The notes below the pieces were generated by a model that was given only the letters and a program-made list of their open reading frames with translations, ran no database searches and was not told the origin of the DNA. A DNA stretch of 64,000 nt from the NCBI GenBank assembly GCA_040221415.1, contig JAVKEN010000001.1, forward strand, positions 80,256 through 144,255, written 5' to 3'. Shown piece after piece: positions 52,054 through 61,222 of this stretch (position 1 is the stretch's first letter; every line of letters begins with the position of its first letter). The stretch is from JAVKEN01 sp040221415 (lineage in GTDB: Bacteria > Pseudomonadota > Alphaproteobacteria > Rickettsiales > JABSSG01). The translations under genes were made by a program, and so were the position numbers.

Positions 52054-52571
52054 GCAATTTTATTGAGTTTTTTATATTTATTTAATTTACGAATCATAAT
52101 ATTTTTTTTCATTGGGGAGGCGTAGTCAAGCTGCGTAACACCGCTTAAATGATCCATCTCGTGTAAAATCCCTCTTCCAAGCCAGCCATCAGCTTCTAAT
52201 GTACGTTCTTTTCCTTCAGCATCAAGAAATTTGACCCTGATATTTTTTGGCCTAGTAACATTGACGCTAACAAGAGGAAAAGAAAGGCACCTTTCTTCTT
52301 CTGTCCAAGTTTCTTCGGAAGAATAAACCACTTCTGGATTAATCATTACATAAGGCTTGTCTTGTTTAATTCCGTAGCTAGTTACATCTAGTATCAAAAT
52401 TCTTTTTAAAACCCCCACTTGATTTGCGGCTAACCCTGCACCGTTATTTGCATACATAGTTTCTATCATGTCAGAAACTATGGTTCTAATTTCGCCAGTA
52501 ATTTTCTCAACTTTTTCTGCTGGAGTTTCTAAAATAGGGTGCGGAGCTATTAGTATATCTAGTTTAGCCAT
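52050..52571 (-). CDS. def: Peptide deformylase
   Basis: Metallo-hydrolase that removes the N-formyl group. Motif 1 GAGLAANQVG, motif 2 EERCLSFP with the metal cysteine (an Arg replaces the usual Gly before it), motif 3 HEMDHLSG with both histidines and the catalytic Glu. At 173 residues it is normal. It is followed directly by fmt. Confidence 0.95.
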   Translation of the reverse strand: MAKLDILIAPHPILETPAEKVEKITGEIRTIVSDMIETMYANNGAGLAANQVGVLKRILILDVTSYGIKQDKPYVMINPEVVYSSEETWTEEERCLSFPLVSVNVTRPKNIRVKFLDAEGKERTLEADGWLGRGILHEMDHLSGVTQLDYASPMKKNIMIRKLNKYKKLNKIA

Positions 52572-52625
52572 AGAAGCAGTATTTTTTTATTTGCGATAAT
52601 AATACTAGCACTAAAAAAGTCAATG

Positions 52626-54002
52626 TTAATAGTCTTGGATTCTTGCTATAGACTCAGATCTACCAAGAACATACATAATGTTAAAAACACTAGGAGAGAC
52701 TGTAGTTCCTACTAGTTGCGCTCTAATAAATTGGGCCATTTCTCCTAGCTTTAAATTATTTTCTGATGCTAGGCGTCTAGTGACATCTAATAAATTGCCC
52801 TCTGTCCATTGGGTTTGCGCACTATATCTCTCAACTATTTGTTCTACCAAACTTTTATCAAAGTCGTGAGCTATTTTCTTTGCAGTCTCATCTTTTTTGA
52901 TGGGCCTATCTAATATATACAGCTTGGCTGAATTTGTTAAATCACTAATTGTCTGAGACCTAGTTTTTAGTAATTCAAGGCTTTTTAAGACTATCTCTTT
53001 TTTTTCTTTGTTAAGATCTAGTTTTTTGGACGCCAGCTCTAATAAATATTTATTATCGGAGGCTTTGATATAATGTGCGTTTAGGCTTCTCATTTTATCA
53101 AAGTCTAGTTTTGCTGGAGATTTCCCCAAGGATTCTAGGTTAAACCAAGATATGGCCTGATCTTTGCTAATAATCTCATCATTTCCATGACTCCAGCCTA
53201 ATCGTAAAAGATAATTAAAAATAGCTTCTGGAAGAAATCCATTATCTTCGTAGTGATCTAGCCCAAGTGCGCCATGGCGCTTTGAAAGTTTTTTCCCATC
53301 CATTCCATGAATCAGGGGTATGTGAGACATTTCAGGTGTTTTCCATCCCATCGCATCATAGATAAGCTTTTGTCTGAATGCATTATTAAAATGTTCATCT
53401 CCCCTGATAATAGTAGTAACCCCATGTTGATGATCGTCAACCACAACTGCCAACATGTATGTTGGGGTTCGATCGGAGCGTAGTAAGATCATGTCATCTA
53501 ATTGACTGCATTTCACGCTTACACTACCTTGAACATGGTCTTGAATTTGCATTGTGCCGTCAATAGGAGCTTTTAGTCTAATAACAGGTTTAACTCCTTT
53601 GGGATGAAGTTTTTTATCAGTTTTCTCTCGCCATTCACTGACAAATCTGAAGTGCATACCTCTTTTTTCAGCCTCTGCACGTTTTGTTTGAATTTCTTCG
53701 ATCGAGGTGAAGCAATAATAAGCTTTTTCTTGCGCAACTAATTCATTCGCTACCCTAATATGTTCCTGAATGTTATTTGACTGGTAGAATAATTCATCAT
53801 AATCTAACCCTAACCACTTCATTCCATGGAGGATTGCATCTGTAGCTTCTTGAGTGGACCTTTCTTTATCAGTGTCTTCTATTCTTAAAATGAATTTACC
53901 ATGATTCGCTCTTGCATATAAGTAATTAAATAACGCAGTTCTGGCACCGCCAATGTGTAGATATCCTGTTGGAGATGGAGCGAATCGCGTTACTACAGTC
54001 AT
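52626..54002 (-). CDS. gltX: Glutamyl-tRNA synthetase
   Basis: Charges tRNA-Glu (and tRNA-Gln if GatCAB is present). The HIGH motif is PTGYLHIGGARTAL, KMSKS is KLSKRHGA (about residue 240), with RIEDTDKERS and the class Ib helical anticodon-binding domain after about 310. At 458 residues it is full length. It shares one base with the upstream DUF1467 gene. Confidence 0.95.
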   Translation of the reverse strand: MTVVTRFAPSPTGYLHIGGARTALFNYLYARANHGKFILRIEDTDKERSTQEATDAILHGMKWLGLDYDELFYQSNNIQEHIRVANELVAQEKAYYCFTSIEEIQTKRAEAEKRGMHFRFVSEWREKTDKKLHPKGVKPVIRLKAPIDGTMQIQDHVQGSVSVKCSQLDDMILLRSDRTPTYMLAVVVDDHQHGVTTIIRGDEHFNNAFRQKLIYDAMGWKTPEMSHIPLIHGMDGKKLSKRHGALGLDHYEDNGFLPEAIFNYLLRLGWSHGNDEIISKDQAISWFNLESLGKSPAKLDFDKMRSLNAHYIKASDNKYLLELASKKLDLNKEKKEIVLKSLELLKTRSQTISDLTNSAKLYILDRPIKKDETAKKIAHDFDKSLVEQIVERYSAQTQWTEGNLLDVTRRLASENNLKLGEMAQFIRAQLVGTTVSPSVFNIMYVLGRSESIARIQDY

Positions 54003-54247
54003 TAAAAATTTCTCAGAGAATTTAAATTAAAGCTAGTATAGGTTGTCACGTAGTACGCAACAACAGTAAAAAAAAATGCTATTATTGTCGTAACAAAAAA
54101 TTTAAAAAATATTCTTGGGTTTATAGGGGCGCTAGAGGCATGTCCTTTATGAGATATTTTTTTAGTGGTGATACCTATTGGCAAAACTATAAATAATACA
54201 ATCCACCATGATAAGCAAAAAAATATGAAATAAAATGTAAAATCCAT
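54002..54247 (-). CDS. DUF1467 small membrane protein
   Basis: 81 residues with two membrane helices (about 7-25 and 49-70). The loop pattern WWIVLFIVLPIG then HASSAPINPRIFFKFFVTTIIA fits the DUF1467 family, which is essentially confined to alphaproteobacteria and has no known function. It is divergent from mreB with 113 AT-rich bases between starts. The gltX start codon overlaps its stop by one base. Confidence 0.75.
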   Translation of the reverse strand: MDFTFYFIFFCLSWWIVLFIVLPIGITTKKISHKGHASSAPINPRIFFKFFVTTIIAFFFTVVAYYVTTYTSFNLNSLRNF

Positions 54248-54360
54248 TACAAAAATAATGTTTTGATGTTAGTATACCATTTGTTTTTTCTAAAAATACA
54301 GGCAACAATAATATATGATTTCAATATATTTGTTTAAGTTAAATTTGCAATAGGTATAAA

Positions 54361-55401
54361 ATGTTTCTTAAATTATTAGGTTTTCTCTCATCTGACATGG
54401 CGATTGATTTGGGTACGGCTAACACACTGGTTTATGTAAAAGAGAGAGGGGTGGTACTGAATGAGCCCTCTGTAGTAGCTATGGTAAAAGAGAATGGAGT
54501 TTCAAAACCTTATGCTTTCGGACATGAGGCTAAAGTGATGTTAGGTAGAACGCCAAGTGAGATTGAAGCAATCAGACCATTAAAAGATGGTGTTATAGCA
54601 GACTTTAAGGGAGCAGAAGAAATGATAAAACACTTTATCCACAAAGTGCATAACCGTAGAACTTTTACAGGCCCTTTAATTGTTGTTTGTGTTCCGTCTG
54701 GATCTACCCCAGTAGAGAGAAGGGCAATCCAAGAAGCTGCAGAGAGTGCTGGTGCTAGAGAAGTTTTTCTCATTGAAGAGCCAATGGCTGCTGCTATAGG
54801 TGCAGGTCTACCGGTGACTGAGCCAACAGGGTCATTAATCGTCGACATAGGAGGTGGTACCACAGAAGTAGGTGTGCTGTCTCTTGGTGGTATTGTCTAC
54901 TCGAGATCAGTTAGAGTAGGCGGCGATTTAATGGATGATGCAATTATTTCTTATATAAGAAGGCAGTACAACTTACTCGTTGGCGAATCAACAGCTGAAA
55001 GAATTAAAAAAGAAATTGGTAGTGCTTGCGTTCCAGAGGACAATAAAGGGAAAGAGATGGCGATTAGGGGGCGTGATTTAGTACATGGACTCCCAAAAGA
55101 AGTTGTATTGACTGAAGCACAAATAGCAGAGAGTTTAGCTGATCCCGTACATCAAATTACAGAAGCAGTGAGAATAGCACTTGAGTGCACTCCTCCGGAA
55201 TTATCTTCTGATATAGCAGATAAAGGTATTGTATTAACAGGTGGTGGCGGCTTGCTGCATAATTTAGATAAAGTTTTGAGTGATGCTACCAAGCTTCCAG
55301 TCATTCTTGCTGACGAACCATTAAATTGTGTAGCTAAAGGTTGTGGGCAAATTCTTGAAGATATGAAAAAACTTAAACATGTTTTATTTAAGCAGGATTA
55401 G
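54361..55401 (+). CDS. mreB: Rod shape-determining actin homologue MreB
   Basis: Membrane-bound filament that guides cell-wall elongation. Phosphate-1 AIDLGTANTLVY, connect-1 EEPMAAAIGAGLP, phosphate-2 VDIGGGTTEVGVLSLGG, and adenosine motif VLTGGGGLLHNLD. The N-terminal FLKLLGFLSSD can form the amphipathic membrane anchor. At 346 residues it is complete. mreC follows by 6 bp. Presence suggests a rod-shaped or at least elongating cell. Confidence 0.98.
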   Translation: MFLKLLGFLSSDMAIDLGTANTLVYVKERGVVLNEPSVVAMVKENGVSKPYAFGHEAKVMLGRTPSEIEAIRPLKDGVIADFKGAEEMIKHFIHKVHNRRTFTGPLIVVCVPSGSTPVERRAIQEAAESAGAREVFLIEEPMAAAIGAGLPVTEPTGSLIVDIGGGTTEVGVLSLGGIVYSRSVRVGGDLMDDAIISYIRRQYNLLVGESTAERIKKEIGSACVPEDNKGKEMAIRGRDLVHGLPKEVVLTEAQIAESLADPVHQITEAVRIALECTPPELSSDIADKGIVLTGGGGLLHNLDKVLSDATKLPVILADEPLNCVAKGCGQILEDMKKLKHVLFKQD

Positions 55402-55407
55402 AAAAGG

Positions 55408-56208
55408 TTGAAAAAAAAATCATTTGAGAAGCTGACCCTTAAGACCTATTTGTACTTATGCCTATTTATAGCATTATTGTTTGTGATGTTGTTTAGTGCA
55501 AAGAAAATTCAACACTCATTTAATCAAGTTTACAGCAAATCTCAAAATGTAGTTTCAAACTTCGTTCAGCAGATACATTCACTAAAAGACGAGTACTTTG
55601 ATCACATAGACACAGTGGAAAAACTAAGATCCTACAAAGCGGATGTTGAGAGATTATCTAAGGAATTAAATGATCAATCTTTTCTTAAGTCGCAAAACAA
55701 AGAGTTAAGAAAACTAGTGCAGTTTACTTCTAAGCTCCCCAATATTGTTCTAACTACTAAAATCATTTCTGGTTCGGTTGATAATTTTATAGGCAAAGTT
55801 ATTTTGCCAGTTGGGTCCCAAAATGGAGTAAGAGTAGGAATGAGTGTAGTGAATAAAAGTGGAGTATTAGGTAGGATTGAGAACGTTGGCGATAATTTTA
55901 GTGATGTATTGTTAATAACTGATCCAAATTCTAAGATTGTTGGTTTAAACCCCAAAACAACAGAAAAAATGATTATTTCTGGATCGGGAAATGATAATCT
56001 TCAGGCTCATTTTGTTGAGAACGACCATAAAATGAAAGTTGGAGATATCATTTATACTACTGGTGAAGGAGGATATTTCCCTGAAGGATTACCTGTAGGT
56101 GAAATTATCAAAATCCATCACTCAAATATTCTGCTAAAGCCAATGTTTGAAATGAATAGAGTTTTTTACGTTCAGGTTATAGGAAATCAAATGTCTCTAG
56201 AAGGATAA
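55408..56208 (+). CDS. mreC: Rod shape-determining protein MreC
   Basis: Bitopic scaffold of the elongation machinery. One membrane helix (about 13-29), a periplasmic coiled coil (LRSYKADVERLSKEL), and the MreC beta domain with VVNKSGVLGRIENVG, LLITDPNSKI, and the C-terminal GGYFPEGLPVGEIIKI. A TTG start at 55408 is used; no ATG precedes the helix. Length 266. mreD and PBP2 do not follow; the next gene is convergent and overlaps by 22 bp. Confidence 0.93.
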   Translation: MKKKSFEKLTLKTYLYLCLFIALLFVMLFSAKKIQHSFNQVYSKSQNVVSNFVQQIHSLKDEYFDHIDTVEKLRSYKADVERLSKELNDQSFLKSQNKELRKLVQFTSKLPNIVLTTKIISGSVDNFIGKVILPVGSQNGVRVGMSVVNKSGVLGRIENVGDNFSDVLLITDPNSKIVGLNPKTTEKMIISGSGNDNLQAHFVENDHKMKVGDIIYTTGEGGYFPEGLPVGEIIKIHHSNILLKPMFEMNRVFYVQVIGNQMSLEG

Positions 56209-57548
56209 GTCTTTTTTCCAAAGAATTTCTTTATTTTATAGATTAGAGATTGTTTTTCTGGGGTTGTATCAAAATTGAATAAATTACCAGTCATATTTTG
56301 GTAAGCCATAATACAACCTGGTATTACTTCTTTGTAGTATATTCTGTAGAGATCCTTCATAAGAGATTTTGTTGCTCCTCTACCCCACTTGTTAACTTGC
56401 TGAGGTATTCTCGCCAGAGCTTCTATACAAGCAATGGCTTCCTCTTCCACTGGGTTATCACGCTTATATACATCGGCTTGAGGAGAAAGGTTAAATAACA
56501 TATCGTCAAAGACAGCTTGGATCATAATAGCAGGGTAATCTTCAGAATAAAATTTTTCTAGAAATGCTAAATCTGTATTTTGTACTTTCTTTTTTATTTT
56601 TGAACTATGGTAATAAATTAAGATTTTTGTCTTTAATTTTATCCATCCTCCTCTGTTCTGTTTATCAAAAAATTTTAATTGCTTTGTATAATCTAACCAC
56701 TCTTTAAAGCCTGAATCATAAAGCTGCGACAATAAGTCTTTGTCACGTCTAATATCTTGCCTGCGGGCATCTCTAACATGAGGTTTAGGTTTTGTCGCTC
56801 CCAGGTCAGCTGAGTATCTTGATATTTGTGATCCATCCTTATCTCTTTTAATATCAGAGTAATGTCCTATTTCTTGCCCACCAATTACTAGCAATCTAGC
56901 GATGGCAGGCCAACCATCTCCGTAAGTAGCATTCTCTTCTTCATTCTCTTTTAATGGGTCTCCTCCGCATGAAATAAAGATAGCAGCATCTCTGCCATCT
57001 GTACTTTGCATACCGCTATTTGATCCACACGTTCTCCATGACGATATATCGAGCATATCCCCAATGTTATAAGAGTGTGATAGAAATATTTCTGTGTTGT
57101 CTAGAAGTATAAGCATGATAACTGCTGGATGCGCACACTGCACAACAAGTCTTGCAAGCCTCATCTCTTCTTGATTAGAAATATCAATATATTTTGACAC
57201 TTCTTTTCTCATTAAATTTATGTGTTTGTTAACAACAGTATCAAGCATAGAACCTGTGTACGAGCTGGAAAATTGTTCTGCTATAATCTCCTTTGTTCTG
57301 GGAATAAGGTTTTTATCATAAAGTTCTCGTTTGCTAAACATCATGCTAATGTCATGGTTAGGCACGTATAATCGAGCAAAGTTAATTTTATTGCCAGCGT
57401 CTATTCTAAATCTTCCTGACTCAACAATTTTTTTAGCTAAGTGCTCATGCCCTACAAGCATTTCCTCTTTCTCAATCCCAGGAATAAAATTTATAATGTG
57501 GTAGTAATTCGTTGCCATATAACTAGTATATTGTTTCACGTGAAACAT
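56187..57548 (-). CDS. Large conserved-looking protein of unknown function
   Basis: Up to 453 residues, no signal peptide; one short hydrophobic stretch (VVQCAHPAVIMLILLDN, about 147-163). Acidic/basic mixed, helical. I think it resembles a Rickettsiales-restricted DUF family (possibly DUF2748) but cannot confirm this. A segment LLVIGGQEIGHYSDIKRD near residue 240 looks like a metallopeptidase HEXXH motif in which the first His is replaced by Gln, perhaps coincidence. The first six codons are a perfect parS; an alternative start at Met11 (57518) would leave parS upstream and non-coding. It follows the M23 gene by 41 bp on the same strand. Confidence 0.75.
   Translation of the reverse strand: MFHVKQYTSYMATNYYHIINFIPGIEKEEMLVGHEHLAKKIVESGRFRIDAGNKINFARLYVPNHDISMMFSKRELYDKNLIPRTKEIIAEQFSSSYTGSMLDTVVNKHINLMRKEVSKYIDISNQEEMRLARLVVQCAHPAVIMLILLDNTEIFLSHSYNIGDMLDISSWRTCGSNSGMQSTDGRDAAIFISCGGDPLKENEEENATYGDGWPAIARLLVIGGQEIGHYSDIKRDKDGSQISRYSADLGATKPKPHVRDARRQDIRRDKDLLSQLYDSGFKEWLDYTKQLKFFDKQNRGGWIKLKTKILIYYHSSKIKKKVQNTDLAFLEKFYSEDYPAIMIQAVFDDMLFNLSPQADVYKRDNPVEEEAIACIEALARIPQQVNKWGRGATKSLMKDLYRIYYKEVIPGCIMAYQNMTGNLFNFDTTPEKQSLIYKIKKFFGKKTYPSRDI
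57532..57547. promoter_or_regulatory. parS: Second perfect parS site
   Basis: TGTTTCACGTGAAACA, identical to the site in rsmG, about 44 kb farther from the putative origin. It coincides with the 5' end of the unknown gene on the minus strand. ParB binding here may reach transcription of that gene (inference). Confidence 0.9.
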
Positions 57549-57566
57549 ATCAAATTATACACCAAC

Positions 57567-57585
57567 AAAATGACAGTGTCATTTT
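57567..57585. repeat. Perfect inverted repeat
   Basis: AAAATGACA-G-TGTCATTTT, nine-base arms around one base, between the M23 peptidase stop and the parS. It could be an operator or a weak hairpin; there is no T-run after it on the minus strand. Confidence 0.6.
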
Positions 57586-57589
57586 TAGG

Positions 57590-58834
57590 TTATAGTATTT
57601 TACTTATTTCATGCTGGAGGTTAAGCAAATTTTGTTTGTCTTGGCCAGACAGAGTTCTGACAGAGCCTACTTTAACTTTTAATGGGTTGACATGTTTGTT
57701 GTTAATTAACACTTCATAATGAAGATGAGCTCCTGTTGCTCTTCCTGTTGATCCAACTCTTCCGATCACTTGGCCTTGTGTTACGGTCTGCCCTCTCCTC
57801 ACTCCTTTCGCGTAAGATGATAGGTGAGCATATGCGGTAGATATCTTGTTATTGTGCTTTATCTTTATGTATTTTCCATATCCTCCATTCCACCCAATGC
57901 GAATTATTTTTCCTGAACCTGCAGCATAAACTGGAGTCCCTCTTGGAGCTGCAAAATCTATTCCTGTATGCATTTTAGAGAACCCAAGTACAGGATGCTT
58001 CCTCATCCCGTAACCAGAAGAAATTCTAGTTGCTTGAACTGGAGTTTTAATCAATGATTTCCGTGCAGATGTAAAATTTTTATTAAAAAACTCTTCTGAT
58101 CCATCGGGAAATTTATACAAATACATATGGAGCGCATTTTTCTTATTTTTTAAAGAGGCGTATACCGTTTTGTTGTAGGTTGATGTTTTATCTTCTGGGT
58201 CTATTAATTTTTCTACCACAAAAATAAATTCATCACCTTTTTGTATGTCTCGTTGAAAATCAATTTGCTGACTGAGTGCATTTATAGCTTCTATAGAATT
58301 TTGGTATGGGACCCCAGCTTTATTAGCAGCCTCTAAAAGGCTTGATGTAATTACCCCATTGAATGAAATCAATTCTTTTTTTAAAGGTATGGTTACAAGC
58401 TCTGCATTGTAACCATATTCTGTGTTTTGTCTTATTTCCACCCTGGTCTCAGGCGTTTGGAAGAATTGCATAAAGTCCAGTATTTCTTTACCTTTGTAGA
58501 AATGGCCATATAAATTGACTTTCTGACCAACTCGTAAGTCCTGTAGCCTTATATGAGGCTTTGCTGCATTAACAATCTTTTGAATTTGCGTGTAATCTAA
58601 CTTGTAAGGAGATAGGAGAGAAAATAAATTATCACCTCGCGACACCGTAACAACTTTCTTGAATTGGTTATGGGGAAGTTTAAAAAATTGATGTTTAGGT
58701 TTATATATTTTTTGTACGAATATGCTAGCAGCAAAGAATATAACTATTACACAAACTACATTGAAATATAGCCGATAAGGTATATATTTTTTTGTTTGAT
58801 AATGAGATTTGAATTCATTTGTTGTATAAATCAT
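57590..58834 (-). CDS. M23 family metallopeptidase (murein DD-endopeptidase-like)
   Basis: 414 residues. One N-terminal membrane helix (about 23-41) anchors it with the rest in the periplasm. A LysM/OapA-like segment (VSRGDNLFSLLSPYKLDYTQI) lies at about 70-90. The M23 catalytic domain is at about 285-400: metal ligands in HTGID and HLHYEV, with RGTPVYAAGSGKI between. The active site is intact, so it probably cuts peptidoglycan cross-links. The arrangement resembles MepM-type hydrolases. It is upstream of the unknown 450-residue gene. Confidence 0.92.
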   Translation of the reverse strand: MIYTTNEFKSHYQTKKYIPYRLYFNVVCVIVIFFAASIFVQKIYKPKHQFFKLPHNQFKKVVTVSRGDNLFSLLSPYKLDYTQIQKIVNAAKPHIRLQDLRVGQKVNLYGHFYKGKEILDFMQFFQTPETRVEIRQNTEYGYNAELVTIPLKKELISFNGVITSSLLEAANKAGVPYQNSIEAINALSQQIDFQRDIQKGDEFIFVVEKLIDPEDKTSTYNKTVYASLKNKKNALHMYLYKFPDGSEEFFNKNFTSARKSLIKTPVQATRISSGYGMRKHPVLGFSKMHTGIDFAAPRGTPVYAAGSGKIIRIGWNGGYGKYIKIKHNNKISTAYAHLSSYAKGVRRGQTVTQGQVIGRVGSTGRATGAHLHYEVLINNKHVNPLKVKVGSVRTLSGQDKQNLLNLQHEISKIL

Positions 58835-58932
58835 ATTTTTTCTTACAAGAAACCAGTAAATTATAGCCGATTCTTTTTAAGAGTTTAATACTTAGATTGA
58901 CTTTAATGGCCAATTATAAAGTAATGTATGAT

Positions 58933-60177
58933 TTAAAAGTCATAGTTTTCTCTATACTTAAATGTAGCTATTAGGCTTAATGCTGCAATACATATGATGT
59001 ATAATCCAATAAAACTAATGTTAGAATGTTTGTCGTAAAAGTACTGACATATAACAGGAGCTGTACCACCAAACAAAGCGCAGCCAACATTATAAGATAA
59101 TGAGACACCTGTGTTTCTGACATAGGTAGGATACATTGACATTTGTAAACTTGGCTCTGGTCCTATCCAACTTGCAACAAGAAGTCCAAATAAAAATTGT
59201 GCTAATAATATTTGAGTGCCGGTGCCAGTCTGTAATATATGTATTATTGGGTAAATTAGAACAATAGTTGCTAGCGCAGTGCAAATAAACCAAAGCTTTT
59301 TACCTAATTTATCAGACAACCAGCCTGCAAGTAAAACGAAAAACATAACTAAAATCATTGAGTATGTTCCTAGGAGGCTTACTTCAGATAAAGACATATC
59401 TTTTTCTGCTTCTAGATATTTACCAATAAATACAGCAAATATGTAGAAACCTACAGACCCCAAACTATTTATTGCGATTGAATGAAACACCCTAAATTTA
59501 AACTTCTTCAAAATTTTGTTTAATGGTTTCTGAACTAATAAACCTTCTTGCTTAGCTCTATCAAATTCTGGACTTTCCTTAGCATGTTTAGCTAAGTAAT
59601 AACTAACAATAAGTGCTGCGATTCCAAATAAAAATGGCAGCCTCCAGCCGTACTCTTCAAAGCTTGCTTGAGTCATGTATTTGCTAGAGATCCATGCAGC
59701 CAGCGACCCTAATAAAAACCCTAAACATAAGCTAAACATGGAAATACTTCCAACAAAACCTCGATACTTCGGTTTTGAATGTTCAACGATATAAGAGACG
59801 GACCCAATTAGGGCCCCTCCTAGAGACAACCCTTGGATTAGTCTTAATGCACAGAGCAGAACAGGCGCAATTATTCCAATTTGGTCGTATGTAGGTAAAA
59901 GCCCCACAAGAGTTGTAGGAATAGACATAGACAATATGGCTATACTTAAAGAAACCTTCCTACCATATTTATCTCCAATTATGCCAAACAATATTGCACC
60001 AAATGGTCTCATGATAAATCCTGCAGCGAAAACTGTCAGTGTTGCAAGAAGAGCTAAATTCTCTTCAAATTCAGGAAAAAACTTTTTTCCTAAAATAGAG
60101 GCAAAATTTGCGTATAGTGCAAAGTCATACCACTCTAGACTATTTGCGATACTACCTGTGAATATAACTTTACGCAT
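58933..60177 (-). CDS. MFS transporter, metabolite:H+ symporter (ProP-like) family
   Basis: 414 residues with about twelve membrane helices. The start SIANSLEWYDFALYANFA and the loop 2-3 motif FGIIGDKYGRKVSL are typical of the MHS family (ProP, citrate, alpha-ketoglutarate porters). EHSKPKYRGFVGS is the loop after helix 5. Such proteins are abundant in host-associated alphaproteobacteria and import osmolytes or metabolites; the substrate here cannot be told. It stands alone with 98 bp to the M23 gene and 124 bp to tRNA-His. Confidence 0.88.
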   Translation of the reverse strand: MRKVIFTGSIANSLEWYDFALYANFASILGKKFFPEFEENLALLATLTVFAAGFIMRPFGAILFGIIGDKYGRKVSLSIAILSMSIPTTLVGLLPTYDQIGIIAPVLLCALRLIQGLSLGGALIGSVSYIVEHSKPKYRGFVGSISMFSLCLGFLLGSLAAWISSKYMTQASFEEYGWRLPFLFGIAALIVSYYLAKHAKESPEFDRAKQEGLLVQKPLNKILKKFKFRVFHSIAINSLGSVGFYIFAVFIGKYLEAEKDMSLSEVSLLGTYSMILVMFFVLLAGWLSDKLGKKLWFICTALATIVLIYPIIHILQTGTGTQILLAQFLFGLLVASWIGPEPSLQMSMYPTYVRNTGVSLSYNVGCALFGGTAPVICQYFYDKHSNISFIGLYIICIAALSLIATFKYRENYDF

Positions 60178-60254
60178 AGTGATTATTTTGATGAAGTATG
60201 CTTTCTATAAAGCAAGAAAACCTTATACTGGGAGATGAATATTACATAAATAAC

Positions 60255-60283
60255 TTGACGAAGTAAAGGCTTTCTATTAATTT
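60255..60283 (+). promoter_or_regulatory. Predicted promoter of tRNA-His
   Basis: TTGACG (60255-60260), 17 bp spacer, TAATTT (60278-60283). Transcription would start about 10-12 bases before the tRNA. The -35 is strong, the -10 moderate. Confidence 0.5.
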
Positions 60284-60301
60284 TCCATGGTTGATTAATA
60301 T

Positions 60302-60379
60302 GGCGGGCGTAGCTCAGTTGGTTAGAGCACCAGATTGTGGATCTGGGGGTCGCCGGTTCAAACCCGGTCGCTCGCCCCA
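60302..60379 (+). tRNA. tRNA-His (GTG) with encoded G-1
   Basis: Acceptor GCGGGCG pairs with CGCTCGC (one G-U pair), anticodon loop TTGTGGA with anticodon GTG, T-loop TTCAAAC, and encoded CCA. The base before G1 is G (60302) and the discriminator is C (60376), so the eight-pair acceptor with G-1:C73, the usual identity element of tRNA-His, is encoded. Confidence 0.96.
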
Positions 60380-60391
60380 CCTTTGTTTTCA

Positions 60392-61222
60392 ATGAAAAAT
60401 ATATTATTTTTTGGGTACGGTTACGTTGTTGATCGATTCTGTAAAACTTCGCAAGTAAAGTTTGATAACAAATACGTTATTTCTAGGTCTGAAGTTAACC
60501 ATACTTCAATCAAATGGCAAAATATAAATAAATTTTCTAATTGTGAGAAAATTACCCATTTATTAATTTCGATACCTCCTTGTGCAGATGAAAAGAAAAT
60601 CTCTAATCAGCTTAGGGGATTAGATTTATCTAATTTAGAATGGTGCGGATATCTTTCTGCCACATCGGTATATGGTGATTATAAGGGGGATTGGGTGAAT
60701 GAAAACTCTGCTTTGAGGAGTAACACGGAGAGTGGTAAGGAGAGAATCTCTTCTGAGGTTTTATGGAAAGAAATCCTGCCAGAAGTGAATATTTTGCGTC
60801 TAGCGGGTATTTATGGGCCTAAAAGATCTGCAGTTGAGAGGGTGTTAAACGGTGGTGCTCGCAGAATTATAAAAGAAGGACATTTTTTCTCTAGGATTCA
60901 TGTTGATGATATTGTTCAAGCAATCGACAAATTAATCTTTAGCCTAATACATAAACAAATTTTTAATCTAGCAGATGACTTGCCAGCTTCACAACATGAA
61001 GTAATAGATTATGTTTGTAAATTAATTGACTGCGTTCAACCAGAAACAATTTTGTTTAATAGTGGGAATATTTCTAAGAAAATGCTAGACTTCTACAGTG
61101 AAAATAAAAAAGTTTCTAATTTAAAATTAAAAACAAAACTAGATTTAGATTTGAAGTACCCAACATACAAGCAAGGATTAGAGGCTATTTGGAAAGAATT
61201 TTATTATGATAGGAAAACTTAA
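60392..61222 (+). CDS. NAD(P)-dependent epimerase/dehydratase-like protein (SDR, YeeZ-like)
   Basis: 276 residues from the ATG at 60392, 12 bp after tRNA-His. The N-terminal MKNILFFGYGYVVDRFC is the Rossmann start, though the last Gly of GxGxxG is changed to Val-Asp. SATSVYGDYKGDWVNENS, LRLAGIYGPKRSAVERV and ISRIHVDDIVQAI (as FSRIHVDDI) match the YeeZ-type extended SDR group. The usual YxxxK is not evident. Substrate unknown. It overlaps ruvA by 17 bp, so it may be in the ruvAB transcript. Confidence 0.8.
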   Translation: MKNILFFGYGYVVDRFCKTSQVKFDNKYVISRSEVNHTSIKWQNINKFSNCEKITHLLISIPPCADEKKISNQLRGLDLSNLEWCGYLSATSVYGDYKGDWVNENSALRSNTESGKERISSEVLWKEILPEVNILRLAGIYGPKRSAVERVLNGGARRIIKEGHFFSRIHVDDIVQAIDKLIFSLIHKQIFNLADDLPASQHEVIDYVCKLIDCVQPETILFNSGNISKKMLDFYSENKKVSNLKLKTKLDLDLKYPTYKQGLEAIWKEFYYDRKT

